Origin: Alistipes sp.
GTDB lineage: Bacteria > Bacteroidota > Bacteroidia > Bacteroidales > Rikenellaceae
DNA: 22,220 nucleotides
Assembly: GCA_017559615.1 (NCBI GenBank)
Contig: JAFYRB010000014.1
Location: forward strand, 1 to 22,220
Direction: 5' to 3'
Part shown: piece after piece, positions 14,004-20,549 of the stretch
How positions within the stretch are numbered: position 1 is the stretch's first letter
How the letters are laid out: every line of letters starts with the position of its first letter
The notes under the pieces: model-generated
Database searches by the model: none
The model's input: only the letters and a program-made list of their open reading frames with translations
What the model was told of the DNA's origin: nothing
Program-made: the position numbers and the translations under genes

Positions 14004-16370
14004 ATGCGCTTAAGCGAACTTAAAACAGGAGATACTGCCGTCGTAGTCAAGGTGTTAGGCTATGGCGGATTCCGACGTCGTATTATGGAGATGGGATTTG
14101 TGCGCGGTCAGGAGGTTACCGTAATCCTCGATGCACCGCTCAAAGACCCTATCGAATATCATATTATGGGCTACGATATCTCGCTTCGACGCAAGGAGGC
14201 AGAGATGATTGTGGTGATGACACGCGAGGAGGCATCTAAAATCTCCGAGATAGAGTCATCGACACTCATAGATAGCAAGGAGATTCTTGTCGAGGCGGCA
14301 CGCAATAGACACCAACACCTCAGCGTGGCACTTGTCGGAAACCCAAACTCGGGCAAGACATCGCTCTTCAACACCCTCTCGGGCAGCAGCGAGCACGTAG
14401 GAAATTATAGTGGCGTGACGGTAGATGCCAAGCGCGGCACACTGCAATACAAGGGTTACACCATCGAGATTACCGACCTTCCAGGCACCTATGCCCTCTC
14501 GGCATACTCACCCGAGGAGGTCTACGTACGCCGACATATCGTCGAGAATACGCCCGACGTAATCATTAACACCGTCGTTGCATCGAACCTCGAGCGCAAC
14601 CTCTACCTCACCACCGAGCTTATCGACATAAGCCCAAAGATGGTCATAGCACTAAATATGTACGACGAGTTGGAGCGTAGCGGTGCCACCTTCAACCACG
14701 AGGCTCTGGGAGAGATGATTGGCGTGCCGATTATCCCCGTTGTAGCACCAACGTCGCGCGGCATCGAGGAGCTTCTTGACGCTGTAATTGCCGTCTACGA
14801 GAATCGCGACCCTCGCGTGCGACATATTCACATTGGCTACGGCTCGGTTATCGAGGAGCAACTCGAGGCGCTAAATAGCGATATGCGTGAGCATCGTGAT
14901 GAACTCATAGCGCACTTCCCACCGCGCTACTACGCCCTTAAACTTATCGAGGGCGATAAGGAGATTACCTCGCTCTTAGACTCTGCACCCCACGCCAAGC
15001 GCTGGCGAAAGATGGCAGACCGCGCACGAGTAAACATCGAGGACTCCCTCGGCGAGGATATCGAGACGGCACTTGCCAACCAGAAGTACGGCTTTATATC
15101 GGGAGCATTGAAGGAGACCTACACCGCCTCGGAGCGCAAGCGTAACACCCTGGGCGACAAGCTCGATGCTATTGTTACGCACCGCATCTGGGGCTTCCCA
15201 ATCTTCTTTGCTCTGATGTGGTTTATGTTCCACTGCACCTTCAGCCTCGGCGCCTACCCACAGGAGTGGATTGATATGGGTGTGGAGTGGCTCTATAACG
15301 CGGTGCGCGGTATGATGAGCGATGGTGCGTTGCGCGATATGCTCACCGATGGTGTTATCAGTGGCGTAGGTAGCGTATTGGTCTTCCTGCCCAATATTAT
15401 GATTCTCTACCTCTTCATCTCGTTGTTGGAGGATTCGGGATACTTGGCACGTGCAGCATTTATTATGGATAAGGTTATGCACCATATGGGTGTTCACGGC
15501 AAGTCGTTCATACCTATGGTTATGGGCTTCGGCTGTAACGTCCCTGCGGTTATGGCGTGTAGAACCATCGAGTGCACCACATCGCGTATCATAACCATTA
15601 TGGTTGTGCCATTTATGTCGTGCAGCGCGCGTCTACCAATATATATGATGATTGTCGGCACCTTCTTCCCTGAGTATGCAGGCACTACGCTCTTCTTGCT
15701 CTATGTCGGAGGTATGATTATGGCCGTAATCACCGCACGCCTGATGCGTAGGTTTATGTTCCGCGAGCAGGAGGCGCCATTTGTTATGGAGCTTTCACCA
15801 TACCGCATCCCTACCGCGGCAACTACCCTACACCATATGTGGACGAAGTGTGCGCAGTACCTCAAGAAGATGGGTGGCTTGATTCTCATAGCATCCATCG
15901 TGGTATGGCTATTAAGCTACTACCCTCGCCCACAATATAACAGCAACGATAAGGAGGCTCCAAACTATGAGCTATCCTATATGGGACACATAGGTCAGTT
16001 CTGCGCCCCTGTGTTTGCACCTATGGATATGGAGTGGCAGGCTACTATTGCCCTTATCTCAGGCATCCCAGCAAAGGAGATTGTGGTAAGCACGATGAAT
16101 GTCCTCTATGCACACCCCAACGACGTAGAAGCGGAGAGCGACGAAGAGCTTTCAGCATCGGCAAAGGGACGTATCTCGGATAGTATGTCCATCCCTACGG
16201 CTGTAGCATTCCTCATCTTCTCGTTGTTGTATCTACCTTGTATTGCGACGATTGCAGCCATAGGCTCGGAACTTAACTGGAAGTGGGCCGTAGGCTCGGC
16301 ACTCTACAACACCGCCATAGCGTGGATAGTGGCGTGGATAGGCTTCATCATAACCTCGCTAATAATATAA
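14004..16370 (+). CDS. feoB: Fused FeoA-FeoB ferrous iron transporter
   Basis: The 788-residue protein joins a FeoA SH3-like domain (residues 1-75, MRLSELKTGDTAVVVKVLGY... GYDISLRRKEAEMI) to FeoB. The FeoB G domain shows G1 GNPNSGKTS (112-120), switch NYSGVTVDAKRG, G3 DLPGTYALS (158-166) and G4 NMYD (218-221). The membrane part has the GYLARAAFIMD and MGFGCNVPAVMACRTIE motif with the functionally important cysteine, and the second Gate motif SGIPAKEIVVSTM. It imports Fe2+ across the inner membrane, important for anaerobes where ferrous iron dominates. The fusion is common in Bacteroidota. The Cys-rich partner gene follows after 5 bases. Confidence 0.97.
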   Translation: MRLSELKTGDTAVVVKVLGYGGFRRRIMEMGFVRGQEVTVILDAPLKDPIEYHIMGYDISLRRKEAEMIVVMTREEASKISEIESSTLIDSKEILVEAARNRHQHLSVALVGNPNSGKTSLFNTLSGSSEHVGNYSGVTVDAKRGTLQYKGYTIEITDLPGTYALSAYSPEEVYVRRHIVENTPDVIINTVVASNLERNLYLTTELIDISPKMVIALNMYDELERSGATFNHEALGEMIGVPIIPVVAPTSRGIEELLDAVIAVYENRDPRVRHIHIGYGSVIEEQLEALNSDMREHRDELIAHFPPRYYALKLIEGDKEITSLLDSAPHAKRWRKMADRARVNIEDSLGEDIETALANQKYGFISGALKETYTASERKRNTLGDKLDAIVTHRIWGFPIFFALMWFMFHCTFSLGAYPQEWIDMGVEWLYNAVRGMMSDGALRDMLTDGVISGVGSVLVFLPNIMILYLFISLLEDSGYLARAAFIMDKVMHHMGVHGKSFIPMVMGFGCNVPAVMACRTIECTTSRIITIMVVPFMSCSARLPIYMMIVGTFFPEYAGTTLFLLYVGGMIMAVITARLMRRFMFREQEAPFVMELSPYRIPTAATTLHHMWTKCAQYLKKMGGLILIASIVVWLLSYYPRPQYNSNDKEAPNYELSYMGHIGQFCAPVFAPMDMEWQATIALISGIPAKEIVVSTMNVLYAHPNDVEAESDEELSASAKGRISDSMSIPTAVAFLIFSLLYLPCIATIAAIGSELNWKWAVGSALYNTAIAWIVAWIGFIITSLII

Positions 16371-16375
16371 CGGGT

Positions 16376-16525
16376 ATGACGTGGCAAGATTGGAGCGTTG
16401 CGGCAATAGCCGTTGTAGTGGCTATCGTTCTTGTGCGACGCGTATGGCGATTTGTGGTTTGTGGCGACACATCCTCAACCTGCGAGGGTTGCAACAAGGA
16501 GTGTAGCCACCGCAAGAAGAGGTAA
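16376..16525 (+). CDS. FeoB-associated Cys-rich membrane protein
   Basis: A 49-residue protein: a single membrane helix (about residues 8-20, VAAIAVVVAIVLV), a basic patch (RRVWRF), then a short tail with cysteines at C29, C36, C39 and C43 (CEGCNKEC) and a basic end (SHRKKR). This is the small partner found after feoB in many bacteria. The cysteines could bind iron or accept it at the cytoplasmic face, but its role is not proven. The ATG at 16376, 5 bases after the feoB stop, is the only start giving this architecture; longer readings of the frame overlap feoB. Confidence 0.88.
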   Translation: MTWQDWSVAAIAVVVAIVLVRRVWRFVVCGDTSSTCEGCNKECSHRKKR

Positions 16526-16526
16526 A

Positions 16527-16560
16527 AAAGAAGAGAGCCTTCCACCGCAGGGAGGCTCTC
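16527..16560. terminator. Terminator between the feo unit and the unknown membrane protein gene
   Basis: An 11-bp stem with one G-T pair (16533-16543 with 16550-16560) and a 6-base loop. The six-A run at 16524-16529 gives a good U tract for minus-strand transcripts from the cdaA unit; the plus-strand side is less T-rich. Confidence 0.8.
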
Positions 16561-16570
16561 GTTATTATCT

Positions 16571-17524
16571 CTATTTTCTATTAAATAGTTTATACATACG
16601 CTTTCCGTATTCCAAACTCTTCGTCTGACGCTCCGAGGTATTGACATCCCACTCGTGGTGGCAAAGCGGACACTGGTGACGCTCCGTAATGTGATGAGTC
16701 CACGATAGTTCCGTGTACTTCACGTGCCGCCACTTGGTTGCCACGCTACTTACAAGAGTCTTACGGCCGTGCTTATCCACCTTATAGGTATCTCTATACT
16801 CCGTAGCAACATCCTTATCAATATCCTCGTGGTGAATATTATCATCATTCTCACGTGTCCACACAATGATTGAATTCATATATCGCTTACACTTCGGGCA
16901 ATAGATCTCCTTGCGGTCAATGATATAGAACATCACCGCTACAAAGGCCGCTGCGAGTGCCAAAATCATCGTAACAAACGTAGAGTCCACGCTGATATAA
17001 AACCACACGTACAAGCCTCCAATACCTAAAAACAAGAGGTCATAGATTCCTGCTACCAAGCCCTGTATTCGACCATAGAAGGGGATAAAGAAGAGAGGAT
17101 AGAGCATAATATGGCAACACATCTGGATAGCGATAACACCCCACCAATGTGTCGTCTCCTGACCAAATGCCATAAGGAGTAACGCCGCTATACCATAATA
17201 GATATTAAACTCCAAATCGACAGATGTCCTACGGTTGCGCGCCGCACGTCGAAAGGCAAAGAAGCAGATGATCGCCAGCACCATAGAGTAGCAACAGAGG
17301 ATAAATACCACTCTGCTGAACACCATAGAATCTGACATTCCCTCGGTATTCTCTACAACAAAATTCTCTATTTTCGCAAAGAACGAGTCTGCACCCTCTG
17401 TGAAGTTCTCAATCTTTGCCTGAATCTCCGCCTCGTTATCATTAAAATAGTTGACAAGAGTGTCCGACGTAGCACCCCAATAGACAAAACCCGCTATCAG
17501 GAGCCACCATATGAGTCTCTTCAT
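16571..17524 (-). CDS. Unknown membrane protein with split zinc-ribbon-like cysteine pairs, downstream of cdaA
   Basis: The 317-residue protein is not one I recognise. It shows a first helix at residues 4-18 (signal anchor), a hydrophilic, acidic segment (20-65) with NYFNDNEAEIQAKIENF, then about five helices: 69-91, 108-120, 128-148, 155-178 and 182-202. The C-terminal 115 residues are soluble, with CPKC (209-212) and CPLC (285-288) spaced by a 72-residue insert rich in charged residues and histidine, which fits a zinc ribbon opened by an insertion. It starts 12 bases after the cdaA stop and shares its promoter and a terminator, so the two are very likely co-transcribed. The tight link makes a role connected with c-di-AMP possible but unproven. 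Confidence 0.8.
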   Translation of the reverse strand: MKRLIWWLLIAGFVYWGATSDTLVNYFNDNEAEIQAKIENFTEGADSFFAKIENFVVENTEGMSDSMVFSRVVFILCCYSMVLAIICFFAFRRAARNRRTSVDLEFNIYYGIAALLLMAFGQETTHWWGVIAIQMCCHIMLYPLFFIPFYGRIQGLVAGIYDLLFLGIGGLYVWFYISVDSTFVTMILALAAAFVAVMFYIIDRKEIYCPKCKRYMNSIIVWTRENDDNIHHEDIDKDVATEYRDTYKVDKHGRKTLVSSVATKWRHVKYTELSWTHHITERHQCPLCHHEWDVNTSERQTKSLEYGKRMYKLFNRK

Positions 17525-17536
17525 ATATTATATAGA

Positions 17537-18343
17537 TTACTTTGCCTGCTCCTCCTCGCGGCGCTTGTCGTTCTTGCGCATTAACTTACGGATTGCCGAA
17601 GCAAGATTCTGCGGATCGATGTTACGCTTAATCGCCGAGGCGTGAGCCAACGATATCTGGCCTGTCTCCTCCGAAACGGCGATGATGATAGCATCCGAAA
17701 CCTCACTCATACCGAGTGCTGCGCGGTGACGCATACCATACGACTTTGGAACCTCCTGCTGTGTAGAGGGGAGTACACACTTTGCTGCTACAACACGGCT
17801 GCCGTGGATAACCATAGCACCATCGTGAAGCGGAGCATTCTTGAAGAATACATTCTCGATAAGCGGTGTTGAGACCTTGGCATCAATAGCGATACCACTC
17901 TCCTCGATAACGCTCAAGTCGCTCGACTGCTTTAGGATAATCAGCGCGCCAACCTTCTCGGCACCCATCTCTTGACACGCCAAAACGATAGGATCGAGGT
18001 CGAAATCCGATTCCTGACGGCGGTGACGTAGGTTGAAGATACGCGAGAGCCACTCGAAACGCTCACGCTGGCGGCCGATAACCTGAAGGAAGTGACGTAT
18101 CTCGGGTTGGAAGATGATAAGGATAGCGATGACACCGACCGAGATAATCTGTCCCAAGATTGTAGAGAACAAGACCAAGTTGAAGGTCTTGACAAGGAGC
18201 CACACGAGGTAGATTATGAAGATACCCATAATGATATATGGCGCCGAAGTGCCACGCATCGCGCGATAGACTCCATAGAGCAGCGATGCCACCAACACGA
18301 TATCGATTACGTCAACAAACGTAAAAGGTATAAATCCCATCAT
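17537..18343 (-). CDS. cdaA: Diadenylate cyclase (c-di-AMP synthase) CdaA
   Basis: The 268-residue protein has three N-terminal membrane helices (about residues 10-28, 33-52 and 58-78) and a cytoplasmic DAC domain with the diagnostic DGA (174-176, PLHDGAMVIHG) and RHR (205-207, GMRHRAALG) motifs. It condenses two ATP to cyclic di-AMP, a messenger controlling osmolyte transport and cell-wall homeostasis. A basic/acidic tail (RKLMRKNDKRREEEQAK) follows. The usual CdaR (YbbR) partner is not next to it; instead an unknown membrane protein gene follows after 12 bases. A second ATG, one codon in, is an equally possible start. Confidence 0.95.
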   Translation of the reverse strand: MMGFIPFTFVDVIDIVLVASLLYGVYRAMRGTSAPYIIMGIFIIYLVWLLVKTFNLVLFSTILGQIISVGVIAILIIFQPEIRHFLQVIGRQRERFEWLSRIFNLRHRRQESDFDLDPIVLACQEMGAEKVGALIILKQSSDLSVIEESGIAIDAKVSTPLIENVFFKNAPLHDGAMVIHGSRVVAAKCVLPSTQQEVPKSYGMRHRAALGMSEVSDAIIIAVSEETGQISLAHASAIKRNIDPQNLASAIRKLMRKNDKRREEEQAK

Positions 18344-18380
18344 CTTTTGATGCTTTTATTTAAATCACGAATTAATGCAA

Positions 18381-18412
18381 CAAAAGTAATAAAAAAATTG
18401 CCGATAAGCAAA
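18381..18412 (-). promoter_or_regulatory. Promoter of cdaA
   Basis: Minus strand TTTG (18409-18412) and TACTTTTG (18381-18388, exact TAnnTTTG) with 20 bases between. The leader is about 35 bases. The promoter is embedded in the ompH terminator hairpin. Confidence 0.7.
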
Positions 18413-18425
18413 CGCAAATCGGCAA
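18391..18425 (-). terminator. Terminator of the ompH-like gene, overlapping the cdaA promoter
   Basis: An 8-bp perfect stem (TTGCCGAT at 18398-18405 with ATCGGCAA at 18418-18425), 12-base loop, followed on the minus strand by seven T (18391-18397). It lies 22 bases after the stop codon of the lipoprotein gene. Confidence 0.75.
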
Positions 18426-18427
18426 AA

Positions 18428-18444
18428 TTATAACTTTGTTATAA
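18428..18444. repeat. Perfect inverted repeat TTATAAC-TTT-GTTATAA
   Basis: A 7-bp palindrome with a 3-base spacer between the ompH stop and the terminator stem, just upstream of the cdaA -33 element. It may be a second hairpin or a protein-binding site for cdaA control; AT-rich content makes chance possible. Confidence 0.4.
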
Positions 18445-18447
18445 CGC

Positions 18448-19128
18448 TTACTCCAAAGTACCCGCAGCGTAAAGCTCGTCAACCTGCTTAAGTACGAGGT
18501 CAGAGATGTTGAGTGTAGGGTCAGCATCAACAACCGATACTGCGTTGATAATCATCTTATAACGACGGTCAGCATTGATAGTGTTGATAGCCTGACGTGC
18601 AAGTTCCTGGAAGCGGTTCATAAGTACCACCTGCTCCTCGGCAAGTGCCTGCTCCTCGGTCTGAAGTGTAGCACCCTCGCTCTGAACAGTTGTCTGAAGC
18701 GCAGTCATACGATTCTGAATAGACTCACCCTTCTTCTGCAACTCTGTCTGACGCTCCTGTGCCTTTAGAGAGGTGATAAGACCCTTCTCATAATCCTGCT
18801 GAAGCTTAAGCGCATCGTTCTGAAGCTTATTGTACTCATTAGCAAGGTTCTGCTCCTTCTTTGCCCAGCCCTCCTGTGCAGCAGCTGCACGTGTCTGGAA
18901 ATCCTGCATCTTTGTCTCCAAAGCCTTACCCTCTGCAGCATAAAGCTTGCTAGCAGACATAATATAGTCAAGGTCAATGAAAACCACATCACCGCTCTCA
19001 ACACACTCCACGGTGCGCACCTCGGTGCTATCGCTTGCTGTTGCCGACTCCTCAACGCTCTTTGTTGCAGTTGCGCAAGAGCTTACCATTGCCGACAACG
19101 CCAAGATAAACAAAAGACTCTTTTTCAT
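18448..19128 (-). CDS. OmpH/Skp-like lipoprotein
   Basis: The 226-residue protein has a lipoprotein signal (LALSAMVSS then lipid cysteine C18), a short Ser/Thr/Glu-rich linker, a strand DVVFIDLDYIM characteristic of the Skp/OmpH N-terminus, a long coiled coil (about residues 62-170, rich in K, E, Q, L and A) and a closing strand segment ADRRYKMIINAVSVVDADPTLNISDLVLKQVDELY. Skp-type proteins are periplasmic holdases for outer-membrane proteins; here the protein would be lipid-anchored. It has its own -7 box, divergent from ruvA, and a terminator that overlaps the cdaA promoter, so it is a separate transcript from cdaA. Confidence 0.9.
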   Translation of the reverse strand: MKKSLLFILALSAMVSSCATATKSVEESATASDSTEVRTVECVESGDVVFIDLDYIMSASKLYAAEGKALETKMQDFQTRAAAAQEGWAKKEQNLANEYNKLQNDALKLQQDYEKGLITSLKAQERQTELQKKGESIQNRMTALQTTVQSEGATLQTEEQALAEEQVVLMNRFQELARQAINTINADRRYKMIINAVSVVDADPTLNISDLVLKQVDELYAAGTLE

Positions 19129-19171
19129 AATTTTTATACTTCGTTTTAGTTAATTTTCAGGTTTCGAAACA

Positions 19172-19179
19172 CAAAGGTA
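19172..19179 (-). promoter_or_regulatory. -7 box of the ompH-like gene
   Basis: The minus strand reads TACCTTTG, an exact match, 43 bases before the start codon. No good -33 element is seen; that region overlaps the divergent ruvA box. Confidence 0.55.
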
Positions 19180-19191
19180 AGAAAATTTATT

Positions 19192-19199
19192 TACTTTTG
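19192..19199 (+). promoter_or_regulatory. -7 box of ruvA
   Basis: TACTTTTG matches TAnnTTTG and is followed after 39 bases by the ruvA start. It is 12 bases from the divergent box of the ompH-like gene. Confidence 0.55.
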
Positions 19200-19238
19200 T
19201 AGAAAATTTAGAATATTTTTCTCTTAACGACAAATATT

Positions 19239-19838
19239 ATGTACGAATATATCACAGGTCAGGTCACCGAGGCTACACCAACCTACGCCGTTATCGAGGC
19301 TGCGGGTGTTGGATATTTCATCCACATCTCGCTCAAGACCTACTCCGATATCGAGGCTTCGCAGCAGGCGCGCCTCTACACCCACTTCATCGTGCGTGAG
19401 GACCAGCAGACACTCTTCGGCTTCTCAACGAAGTTGGAGCGTGAGCTTTTCCGCCAGCTCATCAGCGTCTCGGGCGTTGGTGGCAACACCGCGCGTATGA
19501 TACTCTCGACCTACTCCTCGCACGAACTTCAGAACATCATCGCTACGGAGAATGCCGTACTTCTCAAGAACGTTAAAGGCTTGGGACTCAAGACCGCACA
19601 GAAGATTATCGTGGAGCTTTCGGGCAAGATGCTCGAGTTGGGAGCATCGGATATGATGACACCAAACATCAAGAGCGTAACGGGTGCTAACAACGAGGTC
19701 TACAACGAGGCTTTGGCAGCATTGACGATGCTCGGTTTCCAGAAGACTGCATCCGAGAAGGCTCTCAAGGCAATCTTCCAGGAGTCGCCAAGCATCGCCG
19801 TAGAGGAGGCTATACGTGCAGCTTTGAAGCGTCTATAA
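19239..19838 (+). CDS. ruvA: Holliday junction branch migration protein RuvA
   Basis: The 199-residue protein is RuvA, which forms the tetramer that holds a Holliday junction and positions the RuvB motors. The order of domains is canonical: N-terminal OB fold (residues 1-62, MYEYITGQV... VREDQQTLFGF), two helix-hairpin-helix motifs (LISVSGVGGNTARMIL near 73-88 and NVKGLGLKTAQKIIVEL near 110-126), a flexible linker (GASDMMTPNIKSVTGANN) and a C-terminal three-helix domain (EALAALTMLGFQK... IRAALKRL) that contacts RuvB. ruvB and ruvC are not adjacent. It is transcribed divergently from the ompH-like gene; the next gene has its own -7 box. Confidence 0.97.
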   Translation: MYEYITGQVTEATPTYAVIEAAGVGYFIHISLKTYSDIEASQQARLYTHFIVREDQQTLFGFSTKLERELFRQLISVSGVGGNTARMILSTYSSHELQNIIATENAVLLKNVKGLGLKTAQKIIVELSGKMLELGASDMMTPNIKSVTGANNEVYNEALAALTMLGFQKTASEKALKAIFQESPSIAVEEAIRAALKRL

Positions 19839-19880
19839 AGCGAGTTTTCAACAAAATTTCCTTTATTACAAAATATTTAC

Positions 19881-19888
19881 TATCTTTG
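19881..19888 (+). promoter_or_regulatory. -7 box of the FKBP lipoprotein operon
   Basis: TATCTTTG is an exact TAnnTTTG match, 18 bases before the ATG at 19907. A TTTC at 19857-19860 could be a poor -33 element. Confidence 0.55.
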
Positions 19889-19906
19889 TGCGATATATAT
19901 ATGTGT

Positions 19907-20539
19907 ATGAAAGGAGTTCGTAACATACTTCGCCCTATGGTTATGCTGGCATCGTTGCTCGGCATAGCACTCTGTTTTGTGGCTTGCAAAAACGAGACCG
20001 ACACAACGCTCAATCAGCAACAGAAGAGCATTGAGAATTATCTACGAAGTTCACATAGCCCTCGTCTTGTGGAGGAGAGCGAGGTGGGCGATGCTATGTC
20101 GGACAACCCACCCTTCTACACCCGCTGGGATATGGATATCTATCGTTACATCGCAACCTACTACGATTTAGACCGAGACAAGTGGCCAGAGATTGTGAAC
20201 GGTACGACTTTCGATATGACATACTCGGCATATATCTTCAAGAGTAGCGCCCCTACCTTCACAGACCTTTTTGCTACTAACGATGCCGAGAATCTCCAGA
20301 AGCTCCAGGATGCGGGACTAAACACCTCGTATGAGTGGAGTTCGGAACCTATGCGCATCACGTTGGGCAAGGGCGAGCTTTTAAGCAGTTTGGAGACCGC
20401 ACTCGAGGGTTGCCGCGAGGGTGACGAGGTGGAGATATACCTCACCTATCCAGAGGCCTATGGCAATAAGTACATCGGCAAGGTGCCAAGCAAATCGTCA
20501 CAGATGTGGGTAATAAAGATTGACAAAGTCATAAAGTAA
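19907..20539 (+). CDS. FKBP-type peptidyl-prolyl isomerase-like lipoprotein
   Basis: From the ATG at 19907 the protein has 210 residues, a signal ending FVA and lipid cysteine C27 (CKNETD). Readings that begin upstream start inside the -7 box or add only MC and are unlikely. The C-terminal half is FKBP-like: FTDLFATND in place of the usual VFDSS turn, GKGELLSSLETALEGCREGDEVEIYL, then YPEAYGNKYIGKVPSKSSQMWVIKI. The tryptophan normally lining the proline pocket (GW) is replaced by leucine, so catalysis may be weak. It is a secreted lipoprotein, perhaps helping folding of envelope proteins. The next gene follows after 10 bases and belongs to the same superfamily. Confidence 0.85.
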   Translation: MKGVRNILRPMVMLASLLGIALCFVACKNETDTTLNQQQKSIENYLRSSHSPRLVEESEVGDAMSDNPPFYTRWDMDIYRYIATYYDLDRDKWPEIVNGTTFDMTYSAYIFKSSAPTFTDLFATNDAENLQKLQDAGLNTSYEWSSEPMRITLGKGELLSSLETALEGCREGDEVEIYLTYPEAYGNKYIGKVPSKSSQMWVIKIDKVIK

Positions 20540-20549
20540 ACATTTGAAT

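Noticed and set aside
16376..16525. The small Cys-rich protein after feoB as a novel gene
   Set aside because: It fits the known FeoB-associated Cys-rich membrane protein family by position, length and layout.
19886..19906. Upstream starts for the first FKBP lipoprotein (TTG at 19886, ATG at 19901)
   Set aside because: The TTG lies inside the -7 box, and the ATG at 19901 would leave almost no leader and only adds two residues before the normal basic signal-peptide start.
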